Counted from the stretch's first letter, positions 17,986 through 27,083 are shown. The stretch is 39,249 nucleotides of DNA from JAXLYX01 sp046351215 (GCA_046351215.1 JAXLYX010000031.1:1-39249); one strand, 5' to 3'. The notes: a model not told the origin generated them from the sequence alone. A program made the numbers and translations.

Positions 17986-18858
17986 ATGCAGTTCTGGCTC
18001 AACCTGGGTTTCATCCGCGAGATCGAGCAGCTTCCCGAGCTCGCCGCCGCCGCCGAGGCGGCCGGCTTCGAGGGCGTCGCGGTCGCCGACCGCTACGTCA
18101 TGCCGATGAACATCGAGACGAAGTACCCGTACACGCCCGACGGGAAGATGTTCTGGCCGAAGGACATGCCCTTCCCGGATCCCTTCGTCGCCATCGCGGC
18201 GATGGCCGCGCGCACGAAGCGGATCCGGCTCGTCTCGAACATCTACCTGATGGCCCTCGACGATCCCTTCCGCGCCGCGCGCGCCGTCGCGACGGCCTCG
18301 GTGATGAGCGGCGGACGCGTCGTCTGCGGAGTCTCCTCCGGCTGGCTCAAGGAGGAGTTCGACATCGCGGGCCTCGACTTCGCCTCGCGCGGACGTCGTC
18401 TCGACGAGTCGCTCGCCGTCGCGAAGAAGCTCTGGACCGGCAAGCCCGTCTCGCACGAGGGCGAATTCTTCCGCTTCCCCGAGGTCGTGCTCTCGCCGGC
18501 GCCGCGCGCGCCGATCCCGATCTTCGCGGGCGGCGGCAGCAGGCCGGCGATGCGGCGCGTGGCGAACGGCTGCGACGGCTGGCTCGGCCTCTGGTACACG
18601 CCCGACAAGGCGATCGAGGCCGTGAAGGAGCTGCTCGCGCTCCGTGCCCAGGGCCCGCGCGCCGGTGAGCCGATCGAGGCCCTCATCGGCCTCGTCGGCA
18701 AGCCGAACGCCGAGACGCTGAAGCCGCTCGAGGACGCCGGCATCACGGGCATCATCGCCACCCCCTGGGGCATGGAGGATCCGCGCATGGCGCCTCTCGA
18801 GGCGAAGCTCGCCGCGATCAAGGGCTACGCGGAGCGCTTCCTGCCGAAGGCCCCGTGA
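17986..18858 (+). CDS. Luciferase-like F420-dependent oxidoreductase (LLM class)
   Basis: The 290-residue TIM-barrel protein matches the LLM F420-dependent class. EAAGFEGVAVADRYVMP is the typical first block. IRLVSNIYLMALDDPFRAARAVATASVMSGGRVVCGVSSGWLKEEFDIAGLDF carries the family SGGRVxxGVGxGW motif, and PIPIFAGGGSRPAMRRVA is the third block. It would oxidise or reduce its substrate with F420 (or FMN in related enzymes). The upstream NTF2-like gene is probably co-transcribed. GAGGAGAACGACG precedes the start. Confidence 0.88.
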   Translation: MQFWLNLGFIREIEQLPELAAAAEAAGFEGVAVADRYVMPMNIETKYPYTPDGKMFWPKDMPFPDPFVAIAAMAARTKRIRLVSNIYLMALDDPFRAARAVATASVMSGGRVVCGVSSGWLKEEFDIAGLDFASRGRRLDESLAVAKKLWTGKPVSHEGEFFRFPEVVLSPAPRAPIPIFAGGGSRPAMRRVANGCDGWLGLWYTPDKAIEAVKELLALRAQGPRAGEPIEALIGLVGKPNAETLKPLEDAGITGIIATPWGMEDPRMAPLEAKLAAIKGYAERFLPKAP

Positions 18859-18946
18859 CCGGGGCGCCCCTCCGTCACGACAAATGCAACGAAATCCGCG
18901 TCGAAGTGTCGTTGCACGGGGGCAGGACGATCGCGACCATGCGCGC

Positions 18947-20404
18947 ATGCTCCGCCGCCCCCGCGTCTCCGCCTCCCTCGTCCTCGCCGCGAGCCTCCTC
19001 GCGAGCTGCGATTCGTCGACGAGCCACGAAGACCCGACCCTCGAGCCCCTCGCGCTCACCGACGGTCACTGGCACGCGGAGGGGCAGCGGATCCTCGACT
19101 CCGCCGGGCGCGAGGTGATCCTCCGCGGCTTCAACACGGGCGGCCGCTCGAAGATGCCGCCCTACCTGCCCTTCGACTACGCGGACGGGCAGGACGTCGC
19201 GGCCCTCGCCGACGCCTTCTTCGCGAAGGTCGAGGCCCTCGGGGCGAACGCCGTGCGGCTCTCGTTCGAGTGGGAGGCCCTCGAGCCGACGCAGGGGACC
19301 TACGACGCGACCTACCTCGCCCGCTACCGCGCGATGCTGGACGCGGCCGCGGCCCACCACATCGGCGTGCTCGTCGACAACCACCAGGACGGCTACGCGT
19401 CGCCCTTCTGCGGGAACGGCTTCCCTCGCTGGACCCTCGGCTCGATTCCCTACGGAGCCCCACACTACGACTGCGGCTTCCCGAATTGGTCCTTCCCGGC
19501 CCAGGACCCGACGAGCGTCGTCAGCCAGGCGTACGATCGTTTCAACGCCAACCAAGGCGGGATAAAGGACGCGATGAAGGCGGCGCTCACGCACCTCGTC
19601 GGCGCCGTGAAGGATCATCCCGCGTTCGGCGCCGTCGACCTCCTCAACGAGCCCGGCGCGGGCACCACCCCGACTGCGACCTTCGACACCGTCACGCTCC
19701 CCGCCCTCTACACCGGGCTCGCCGCCGCCGTAAGGGCTGCCGACCCGAACGCGATGGTCTTCGGGCACCATCGGATCGGCGACGGGATCCGGCGTCTCAG
19801 CGACGTCGTGCTCCCCTCGATCCCGAACTACGGCTACTCGCCCCACTACTACGAGCCGCTCCTCTTCCTCGGCGTCCCGACCTACGACCTCGAGCAGGTG
19901 AGGGGCGACTTCGCGACCGCGCTGAAGCCGGCCGACGATCGCGGCGTTCCCGCCTTCCTCGGCGAGACGGGCGTCCCGAACGGCAACGACGGCCGCGGCG
20001 ACTACTTCGACGACCTGCTCGACTTCCAGGACGAGGGCCTTCGGAGCTGCTTCGTGTGGGAGGCCTCGCAGTCGGCCGACCTCTGGAACTCCGAGGACTT
20101 CAGCGCGATCGATCCCTTCGGCAACGAGACGCCGGGCTCGGACGCGCTCGTCCGCGCCTACCCCCGCGCCGTCGCGGGCCACATCGAGCGGATCTCCTAC
20201 GAGCGCACGACGCACCACTTCGAGCTCGAGGTCAGCGCCGCGCGTGCCGAGGTCAGCGAGATCGAGCTCCCGCATCGTTGGTACGGGGACCATCCGAATG
20301 TGCGGACCACCGGCTCCGCGCGCTACCGCTACTTCCCGGAGCGCCACCTCCTGGTCGTCCACGCGGACGTCGGCTCGAGCTACTCGGTGGTCGTCGATCC
20401 CTGA
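18947..20404 (+). CDS. GH5 endoglycoceramidase-like lipoprotein
   Basis: The 485-residue product has a signal peptide and lipobox (LLASC, Cys 21). The frame could begin at 18884, but the lipobox fits only the ATG at 18947. A cellulase-fold GH5 domain follows: RGFNTGGRSK, NAVRLSFEWEALEP, VLVDNHQDGYASPFCGNGFPRW, LLNEPGAG with acid/base Glu 235, and FLGETGV with nucleophile Glu 340. A strand-rich C-terminal domain (about 405-485) matches the beta-sandwich seen after the barrel in endoglycoceramidases. These enzymes cut the sugar from glycosphingolipids. A surface-anchored form would suit a predatory bacterium attacking membranes or degrading host or prey glycolipids; this is inferred. It is convergent with the sulfotransferase fusion, 4 bp apart. 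Confidence 0.85.
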   Translation: MLRRPRVSASLVLAASLLASCDSSTSHEDPTLEPLALTDGHWHAEGQRILDSAGREVILRGFNTGGRSKMPPYLPFDYADGQDVAALADAFFAKVEALGANAVRLSFEWEALEPTQGTYDATYLARYRAMLDAAAAHHIGVLVDNHQDGYASPFCGNGFPRWTLGSIPYGAPHYDCGFPNWSFPAQDPTSVVSQAYDRFNANQGGIKDAMKAALTHLVGAVKDHPAFGAVDLLNEPGAGTTPTATFDTVTLPALYTGLAAAVRAADPNAMVFGHHRIGDGIRRLSDVVLPSIPNYGYSPHYYEPLLFLGVPTYDLEQVRGDFATALKPADDRGVPAFLGETGVPNGNDGRGDYFDDLLDFQDEGLRSCFVWEASQSADLWNSEDFSAIDPFGNETPGSDALVRAYPRAVAGHIERISYERTTHHFELEVSAARAEVSEIELPHRWYGDHPNVRTTGSARYRYFPERHLLVVHADVGSSYSVVVDP

Positions 20405-20408
20405 GCCG

Positions 20409-23381
20409 CTACTCGGCCCGGACCGCGAAGCGCTCGAAGTAGAAGCGGAAGCGCTCGCGGAGCACCTCGGGCTTCGTCCCGAACTGGCCCTCGAGATCGT
20501 AGCGGACCCGCCCCTCCTTCCCGCGCGGATGCGCCTCGAGGAAGGCCGCCTGCTCGGCGCGCGAGGTCTCGGTCCGTGGCATGCCGTGGATGCGATAGAC
20601 GCGGTCCAGCGTGCCCTCCGTGTCGGCCATGAACTCGTGGAAGAGGCTGTCGTAGGAACGCTCCCGCGGGACGAGATCGCGATCGCGCACGCCACGTCGG
20701 AGGAGCCCTTCGATGCGATCGGACCAGTAGGCGAGGAGCGCGGGCATGTCGAGCACGTCGCGGCCCATGCGATCCGAGTAGCCGAGCATCGTCACGGTCG
20801 ATTGGATCACGGCGACCGGATCGCGGTGGGTGAAGACGATCGTCGCGTCGGGGAACGTCGCGAGCAGCGCGGGCAACTGCTCGAAGTGCTGCGGGCACTT
20901 CAGGACCCAGGGCTTCCGCCCCTGCCCGTCGCGGTGCTGGAGGATCTGGAGCACGCGCTTCAGGTACGCGTAGTGCGGCGTCTGATCCGTCGCGAGGTAG
21001 TGGTCCCGGAAGCGCGGAACGTGGCCCGTCCACTCGAAGGTGTAGGACGCGAAGTCCGGCGCCATCAGCTCGAGCTCCTCGTGGACGTGATCCGGATTCA
21101 TCGGATGCATCGCCGCCACGTAGGGAGCCATCGACCTCATGCCGGCCCACATGCCCGCGCAGCGGAGGTACCGAGGATCCGCCTGCAGATGCTCGACGCC
21201 GAGCCAGTCGCGCGCCTTCGCGGGGAGCGTGCGGTCGAACACTCGGAGCCCGGCGACGGTCGCCGCCGAGGGCGCGCGCTCGCGCGGATTCGGCAGCGGC
21301 TCGCGCGAGAGCCAGAGCGGGAGCGAGCGGAAGCGCGAGTCCGCCGCGAGGAGGTTCACGAGGTGGGTCGTGCCGCTACGCGGGAGCCCGACGACGACGA
21401 GCGGCTTCTCTACGGGCTGCTCGAGCGCATCCGGATGACGCTTCAGGTAGTCCTGGATCAACAGGCGATTGCTCGCGTAGCGGACGAGGTCGCCCACGAC
21501 CATGCCGCGCCCGATCTCGCCCATGCCCGTGTCGGCCCGGTAGTCCTCGACCAGGAGCGTGAGACGCTCCTCGAAGTCGCGCGGACCGAAGTCGTCGAGC
21601 CCCGTGCGGCGCCTCGCCTTCGCGAGGACGCCCTCGACGTCGATCGTCGTATGCCGCTTCGAGGCGAGCCACTTGATGCTGCGCTGGGCGGGCGTGAGCA
21701 CGGGATCGTTCAGGTCGTCGACGAAGAGGACCTTCGCGCCGCCGGCCTTCGCGCCGACCTTCGCCGGCCGCTGGATCTTCTCGAAGATCTTGTCGAGCGG
21801 GATCGCCTTCTTCCGATCGCCCTCGAACTTGATCTTGCCCTGCATCGCCGCCTTGAGCGGATGCAGCTCGCCGTAGTTCAGGGCCAGGAAGTCGACGTCC
21901 TTCATCGCGATGCGGCAGTCCGGCGAGGGATGCGCTCCCTCCTGCACCCGACACGTCCCGTTCTCGACGATCACGGCCCAGATGCCGCTCTCCGTGCCGC
22001 TCAGCTCGTACTGGTAGACGGCGGAGAGCCCCTCGGCCGCGCTCCTCACGAAGCGCTTCGGCATCCCGTCCATCAGCGCGCGGACCTCGCCCACCGCCAC
22101 GGCCTCGGCGGGCTTCTCGGCGAGGCGGTCCTCCAGCGCCTTCGCCTGCGAACGCAACCAGCCGCCGAGCCAGAAGTTCCTCGCGTCGTCCGGATTGGCG
22201 AGCAGGGCGCGATGCGCGTCGAGCGCGAGCGCGAGGGCCCCCGGCTCGTTCGGAGCGCCCTCGAGGACGGCCTCGGCGAGTCCGAGCGCGAGCACGGGAT
22301 CGCGCGGGAGGAGCTCCCTTCCCTTCGCGAGGGTGGCGGAGGCCCCAGCGAGGCCCGCGAGGGTCTTCGCGAGGGGCGCGCGCGGGTAGAGCTCCGTCGT
22401 GGAGCGGAGCTTGAACCAGCCGAGGTAGGTCTCCCAGAACGTGCGGACGGCCCAGGAGACCCGTCCGTAGCCCTGCCCGACGTAGAGCTCGTCCGGCAGC
22501 GCGATGCGGGCCGCGAGCGCGTCGATGTCCTCTCCGGCGTTGATGCCTTCGAGCGTCTTCTCGTGCACGTAGCGCACCGCGGCCTCGAGGCGGTCGAAGC
22601 ATTCGCGGATCAGGTCCTTGCCGCGGATCGGATCCCCGTGCCCCGTGATCAGGGTCTCGGGCTCGAGCGCGCGGACCCGGGCGAGCGAGGCGAGGTAGGC
22701 CTCGGCGTAGCGGTACTTGTCCCCGCGGACCGTGTTGAAGTTCGGGAAGTGCGGGAAGAGCGGACCGAAGAGGTTGCCCGAGAAGAGGATCCCCTCGTCC
22801 TCGAGCCAAATCACCGTGCTGTCGATCGTCTCGCCGCCGGGCGTCGAGATCAGGACGAAGCGACGGCCGCCGATCGCGAGCTCGAGGCGATCGGTGAAGA
22901 CCAGGTCCGGGACCGGGGCATCCTGCACGACGGCGTCCGGATGCTCGGCCGCCACCTTCAGCGCGTGGTCGATGACGTCGGCGAACCAGACGTAACTCTG
23001 CGCCTGCCGCCTTCCCGAGATGCGCGCGTCGTCCGCCTGACAGACCGCGTTGTTCGCCTGCGCGACGAAGACCGTGCCGGGCTCGCGGAAGAGGCCGACG
23101 CCTCCGACGTGATCGACGTGGCCCTGGGTGACGAGGATGTGCGTCGTCGGTCCCGCGCAGACGGCATCGAACACGCGTTTGTGCGTGTAGGCCTCGAAGC
23201 CGAGGCCCGTGTTCACGAGCACGCGCCCCGCGTCGGTGAGGACCATGTACGCGTTCGACGTGCCCCGGGACAGGTAGATGCGGGGCGCGACCTCGCGCGC
23301 TTCCGTCGCATCCGCGGCCGCGAGGGCCTCTCCGAACGGGCGCTCGGAAACGAGCTGCCTCACGCGATCGACCTTCGTCAT
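20409..23381 (-). CDS. Three-part fusion: MBL/alkylsulfatase-like, SCP2-like, sulfotransferase
   Basis: The 990-residue cytoplasmic protein joins three parts. Residues about 25-260 are a metallo-beta-lactamase fold. Its metal motif reads TQGHVDHVGG (H88, D90, H91), with Gln 86 where the usual HxHxDH has its first His; TGHGDP near 246-251 supplies a later His. About 260-410 is helical, as in the dimerisation region of type III alkylsulfatases. About 440-540 resembles an SCP2-like lipid-binding domain (CRIAMKDVDFLALNYGELHPLKAAMQGKIKFEGD). From about 655 a sulfotransferase domain carries the PAPS-phosphate motif VVVGLPRSGTT (662-672) and the 3'-phosphate motif FTHRDPVAVIQST (850-862). One protein thus combines sulfatase-like and sulfating parts. 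It is divergent from the TetR operon. No frame break or internal start suggests it is really separate genes. Confidence 0.85.
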   Translation of the reverse strand: MTKVDRVRQLVSERPFGEALAAADATEAREVAPRIYLSRGTSNAYMVLTDAGRVLVNTGLGFEAYTHKRVFDAVCAGPTTHILVTQGHVDHVGGVGLFREPGTVFVAQANNAVCQADDARISGRRQAQSYVWFADVIDHALKVAAEHPDAVVQDAPVPDLVFTDRLELAIGGRRFVLISTPGGETIDSTVIWLEDEGILFSGNLFGPLFPHFPNFNTVRGDKYRYAEAYLASLARVRALEPETLITGHGDPIRGKDLIRECFDRLEAAVRYVHEKTLEGINAGEDIDALAARIALPDELYVGQGYGRVSWAVRTFWETYLGWFKLRSTTELYPRAPLAKTLAGLAGASATLAKGRELLPRDPVLALGLAEAVLEGAPNEPGALALALDAHRALLANPDDARNFWLGGWLRSQAKALEDRLAEKPAEAVAVGEVRALMDGMPKRFVRSAAEGLSAVYQYELSGTESGIWAVIVENGTCRVQEGAHPSPDCRIAMKDVDFLALNYGELHPLKAAMQGKIKFEGDRKKAIPLDKIFEKIQRPAKVGAKAGGAKVLFVDDLNDPVLTPAQRSIKWLASKRHTTIDVEGVLAKARRRTGLDDFGPRDFEERLTLLVEDYRADTGMGEIGRGMVVGDLVRYASNRLLIQDYLKRHPDALEQPVEKPLVVVGLPRSGTTHLVNLLAADSRFRSLPLWLSREPLPNPRERAPSAATVAGLRVFDRTLPAKARDWLGVEHLQADPRYLRCAGMWAGMRSMAPYVAAMHPMNPDHVHEELELMAPDFASYTFEWTGHVPRFRDHYLATDQTPHYAYLKRVLQILQHRDGQGRKPWVLKCPQHFEQLPALLATFPDATIVFTHRDPVAVIQSTVTMLGYSDRMGRDVLDMPALLAYWSDRIEGLLRRGVRDRDLVPRERSYDSLFHEFMADTEGTLDRVYRIHGMPRTETSRAEQAAFLEAHPRGKEGRVRYDLEGQFGTKPEVLRERFRFYFERFAVRAE

Positions 23382-23521
23382 GCGGACTCTCCGTTCGGAC
23401 AGGAGTAAGGCATTCGCCTGATTTCGTCAACCCATGTATTTCGGTATCACGAACGAGCGACTTTCATTTGCGCGGTGGCCACCTCTTGCGAACTTCAGGC
23501 GCTCACCCTACTCTCATCCGA

Positions 23522-24229
23522 ATGCGCCAGGACGCCATCGCCACGCGGGCCCGTCTCGTCGCCGCCGCGGAGAAGCTCTTCGCCGAGCGGGGGATCGACG
23601 CCGTGTCGATGAACGAGGTGCAGCGAGCCGCCGGTCAGAAGAACAAATCGGCGCTCCAGTACCACTTCGGCACGAAGGAACAGCTCCTGCAGGCGATCCT
23701 CGACAAGCACGTGCCCGGCATCGAGCTCCGACGCCATCGATGGCTCGACGAGATCGAGGCCTCCGGCCGCTACGAGATCCGCGAGCTGATGAAGGCGCTC
23801 GTGGTGCCCGTCTTCGAGAAGCTCGACGATCCCGACGGGGGCCGGGCCTACGTCGCGATCTACGCGCAGCTCATCGGCAGCCCGGGCACCTCCGCCTTCT
23901 GGAGCGAGGCCATCCGCTCGAATCGCGGCGCCGATCGGCTCGTGCGCATGCTCGACCGCGTGGTGCCCGAGATCCCCGCCCCCGTGCGACGAGCGCGCTA
24001 CCTCCTCGTCACCGAGCTGCTCTTCCACGGCATCTCGGACTTCGGTCGCCTCTCGTCGACGGAGCTCCCGGTGTTCCCGCCCTCGAGCCGCGCGCTCTTC
24101 GTCTCGAACCTGGTCGACGTCCTGGCCGCGGTCGCGACGGCCCCGGTCTCGGCCGAGACCCTCTCGCTCCTGCCCGCGTCCGCGGGCGGCGACTCCGTGC
24201 CCCCCTCTCGAACGACCCGCGAGCCATGA
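23522..24229 (+). CDS. TetR-family regulator of the lipid-modification operon
   Basis: The 235-residue protein has a TetR N-terminal helix-turn-helix: TRARLVAAAEKLFAERGIDAVSMNEVQRAAGQKNKSALQYHFGTKEQLLQAIL. The ligand-binding C-terminal domain is not conserved with a known type. I chose ATG 23522; a Met at 23468 would add 18 residues without TetR similarity. The stop overlaps the next start as ATGA (24226-24229). It probably controls both this operon and the divergent sulfotransferase fusion through the 140-bp space between them. A 7-bp inverted pair (CGCCTGA at 23415, TCAGGCG at 23495) is too far apart to name as operator. Confidence 0.9.
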   Translation: MRQDAIATRARLVAAAEKLFAERGIDAVSMNEVQRAAGQKNKSALQYHFGTKEQLLQAILDKHVPGIELRRHRWLDEIEASGRYEIRELMKALVVPVFEKLDDPDGGRAYVAIYAQLIGSPGTSAFWSEAIRSNRGADRLVRMLDRVVPEIPAPVRRARYLLVTELLFHGISDFGRLSSTELPVFPPSSRALFVSNLVDVLAAVATAPVSAETLSLLPASAGGDSVPPSRTTREP

Positions 24230-26124
24230 CCAGCGAGACCCCCGCGACCTCCGCCTCTCCCCGCGTCACGCTGATCACCGGCCCCACGAGCGGCCTCGGT
24301 CAGGCCCTCGCCCTCGAGCTCGCGCGCCGCGGCCAGAAGCTCGTCCTCGTCGGCCGGAGCGCCTCGAAGCTCGCCGAGGTCGCGAAGCGATGCCGCGAGC
24401 TCGGGCCCGAGGCGCCCGTCACGATCGTGGCCGACATGGCGGTACAGGCCGACGTGCGACGGGCGGCGGGGGAGTTCCTCGCGACGGGCCTCCCTCTGCA
24501 CGTGCTCGTCCACAACGCCGGCATGGTGAACCAGTTCCGGAAGGTCACGGTCGACGGGATCGAGGAGACCTTCGCCGTCCACTACGTCTCGGCCTTCCTG
24601 CTCACGAGCCTCCTTGCGGAAAGGCTCGTCGCGTCGAAGCCGGCGACGGTGATCCACACGGCGTCCGACATCTACCCGTTCGGCTCCCTCGATCTCGACG
24701 ACGTGGCGCACGAGAAGCTCTTCACGCCGCTCGGCGCCTACGCGAAGGCGAAGCTCGCGCTCGTCAGCCTGACGCGCATGCTCTCGGAGCGCCTCGCGCC
24801 GCACGGCGTGAGCGTGAACGCCTACAACCCGGGGATGAACTACACGAACCTCGGCCTCTCGAACAACACGGGGATGGTGAAGGCGGTCGCCGACTTCTTC
24901 TGGAGCCGCATCGCGGCGCCGGTCGAGGAGGGCATCGTCGTCCCGGTCGAGCTCGCGACCGCGGAGGACCTCGCGGCGACGACGGGAGCGCTCTTCATGC
25001 GCGGAAAGCCCGCCGACATGACGGAGGCCGCGAAGGACTCGCGCCTCGGCACGGCCCTCTGGGCCCGGAGCGAGGAGCTCGCGAAGGTGCGGTTTCCCGC
25101 CCGGTTCGCGGCTCCGCATCCGTCGAGGCCGCGCGGCACGGTGCGCTTCGGCGTCCTCGGCGCCGCCCGGATCGCGCCGTTCGCGCTCTTCAAGCACGTC
25201 AAGGACGTGCGGGGCGTCGAGCTCGCCGCCCTCGCCGAGGAATACCAGCCCTACGGCCCGACGCTCGCGTACGCGAAGAAGCACGGGATCCCCGAGATCC
25301 ACCGCCGCTTCGACTCGCTCCTCGCCGACCCGTCGATCGACGCCGTCTACCTCGCGCTCCCGATTCGCATGCACGCCGCGCAAGCGCTCGCCTGCATCGA
25401 GGCCGGAAAGCACCTGCTCTGCGAGAAGCCCCTCGCCGCGAACGCCGAGGAAGCGAGGCGCATCGACGACGCCGCGACGAAGAGCGGCCTCGTCGTCGCC
25501 GAGGCGATGCACATGCTCCAGCATCCGCTCGTCGCCCGGCTCCGAGACCTGCTCGCGAGCGGCGAGATCGGGGAGCTCGTGCGCGTCGACGTCGGCTTCA
25601 GCGCCTTCATCCCCCAGCGCGATTTCCGCTTCGTCTACGAGCTCGGGGGAGGCGTGATGCTCGACATGGGCTGCTACCCCATCGCCTTCCTTCGTCACGT
25701 GCTCGCGAGCGAGCCCGTCGTGAAGCGCGCGAAGGCGGAGCTCGTGGCTCCGAAGGTCGACGGGACGATGGACGTGGAGCTCGCCTTCCCGAACGCGCCG
25801 GACGTCCGACTCTTCGTCGGCATGCGCTCGCTCCGCCGGCCGCTCGAGGTGCAGATGCGCTTCGTCGGGACGCGAGGGCGCATCGACCTCCTCAACTTCA
25901 TCAAGCCCGAGGTCTATCACCACCTCGTCATCCGCTCGGGCAAGGGGCGGCGCGTGGAGCGCGTTCCCGGAGGCTCCACCTACGGGACCCAGCTCGAGGC
26001 GTTCGTCGCCGCGATCCGCGGAGGCGCGCCGATGGTCACGACGACGGGCGATGCCGTGCGCACGCTCTCGGTGATCGACGCCGTCTACGCGAAAGCCGGG
26101 CTCCCGCCACGAGGGCTCGCATGA
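24226..26124 (+). CDS. Double dehydrogenase: SDR fused to Gfo/Idh/MocA oxidoreductase
   Basis: One uninterrupted 632-residue frame joins two NAD(P)-dependent enzymes. Residues about 12-290 are a short-chain dehydrogenase resembling retinol/WW-domain oxidoreductases: ITGPTSGLGQ cofactor turn (17-26), LVHNAGM (94-100), Ser 147, and YAKAK with Tyr 172 and Lys 176. From about 305 a Gfo/Idh/MocA enzyme begins: VRFGVLGAARIAPFA cofactor turn, CEKPLAAN with E400-K401-P402, and GGGVMLDMGCYPI in the C-terminal domain. Both active sites look intact. The SDR might oxidise an alcohol and the second domain a sugar or related substrate. Both ends overlap neighbours by ATGA, in an operon with the TetR and desaturase genes. 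I take the substrate to be a lipid alcohol or steroid by context only. Confidence 0.88.
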   Translation: MTSETPATSASPRVTLITGPTSGLGQALALELARRGQKLVLVGRSASKLAEVAKRCRELGPEAPVTIVADMAVQADVRRAAGEFLATGLPLHVLVHNAGMVNQFRKVTVDGIEETFAVHYVSAFLLTSLLAERLVASKPATVIHTASDIYPFGSLDLDDVAHEKLFTPLGAYAKAKLALVSLTRMLSERLAPHGVSVNAYNPGMNYTNLGLSNNTGMVKAVADFFWSRIAAPVEEGIVVPVELATAEDLAATTGALFMRGKPADMTEAAKDSRLGTALWARSEELAKVRFPARFAAPHPSRPRGTVRFGVLGAARIAPFALFKHVKDVRGVELAALAEEYQPYGPTLAYAKKHGIPEIHRRFDSLLADPSIDAVYLALPIRMHAAQALACIEAGKHLLCEKPLAANAEEARRIDDAATKSGLVVAEAMHMLQHPLVARLRDLLASGEIGELVRVDVGFSAFIPQRDFRFVYELGGGVMLDMGCYPIAFLRHVLASEPVVKRAKAELVAPKVDGTMDVELAFPNAPDVRLFVGMRSLRRPLEVQMRFVGTRGRIDLLNFIKPEVYHHLVIRSGKGRRVERVPGGSTYGTQLEAFVAAIRGGAPMVTTTGDAVRTLSVIDAVYAKAGLPPRGLA

Positions 26125-27083
26125 CGGCCCCGCGCGCGCTCGCGGGCCTCGTTCGGCACGGGACCTTTCCCCTGCTCGCCTTCGGACCGAGCGCGCTGGT
26201 GCTGACGCTCCTCGGGCCGAGCGCGACCGCGCACGAGCGCCCCTCGTCGACGGTCCTCGCCGCCTCCGCGGCCATCATCGTGAGCTCGTACGGGCTGCTC
26301 GCGGTGCTCGAGCGGCTCTTCCCGCATCGCGACGACTGGAACCGTCCGAAGGACGATCTCCTCGCCGACCTCGCGTATTTCGTCGCCCTGGCTCCCGCGA
26401 GCGCGCTCCTCGGCGGGACCCTCGCCTCCCTCCTCGTCGACGAGCTCCACCGCGTTTCGCTGGTGACGCTCCGACTCGAGGTCTGGCCGGGGACGTGGCC
26501 TCCCTTCCTCCAGGTCTTCCTCGCCTGCTGGCTGGCCGAATTCGGCCACTACTGGGCGCATCGCCTCGGCCACGAGCTCCCGCTGCTCTGGCGCCTGCAC
26601 TCGATCCACCACAGCGCTCGCCGGCTCTACTGGCTCAACGCGACACGCTTCCATCCGCTCGATCTGATGCTGCTCGGCTTCCTCCAGGCCTTGCCGCTCG
26701 AGGTCCTCGGCATCCCGCCGGGCATCTACCTCGCGTACTTCGTGGCCTCGTCCTGCTACGGGCAGCTCCAGCACGGCAACGTGGACGTGGACACGCGCCT
26801 CTTCAGCCACCTCTTCGCGACGCCGGAGCTCCATCGCTGGCACCACTCGCGCCACCCGGAGGAGGGGAACACGAACTACGGAGCGATCCTCATCTTCTGG
26901 GATCAGCTCTTCCGCACACGGTTCTGGCCCGGGAAGCCGATCACCGAGCCCGTCGGCATCGGCGACATGCCGCGGTTCCCGGACGACCTCTTCGCGCAAC
27001 TGCTCGCGCCGTTCCGCTGGCAGCGGGTCGTTCGCGCGGCGTCGTCGGACGGCGCGGCGTCGACCGAGTCGCCCCTCCCCTGA
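26121..27083 (+). CDS. Sterol desaturase / fatty acid hydroxylase family membrane di-iron enzyme
   Basis: The 320-residue membrane protein carries the complete histidine set of the family: HYWAH (H143, H147), HSIHH (H160, H163, H164), QLQHGN (H218) and HRWHH (H238, H241, H242), which bind the di-iron centre. Hydrophobic helices lie at about 18-33, 41-63, 82-106, 128-142 and 180-212. It would hydroxylate or desaturate a membrane lipid, sterol or fatty acyl chain. It overlaps the double-dehydrogenase gene by ATGA and is the last gene of the tetR operon. Together with the divergent sulfotransferase it suggests that a hydroxylated lipid is made and sulfated. Confidence 0.92.
   Translation: MTAPRALAGLVRHGTFPLLAFGPSALVLTLLGPSATAHERPSSTVLAASAAIIVSSYGLLAVLERLFPHRDDWNRPKDDLLADLAYFVALAPASALLGGTLASLLVDELHRVSLVTLRLEVWPGTWPPFLQVFLACWLAEFGHYWAHRLGHELPLLWRLHSIHHSARRLYWLNATRFHPLDLMLLGFLQALPLEVLGIPPGIYLAYFVASSCYGQLQHGNVDVDTRLFSHLFATPELHRWHHSRHPEEGNTNYGAILIFWDQLFRTRFWPGKPITEPVGIGDMPRFPDDLFAQLLAPFRWQRVVRAASSDGAASTESPLP

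Noticed and set aside
20244..23408. A 1054-residue open frame on the plus strand
   Set aside because: It lies opposite the sulfotransferase fusion, which carries recognisable motifs throughout; this frame is a low-complexity Arg/Glu/Ala shadow.
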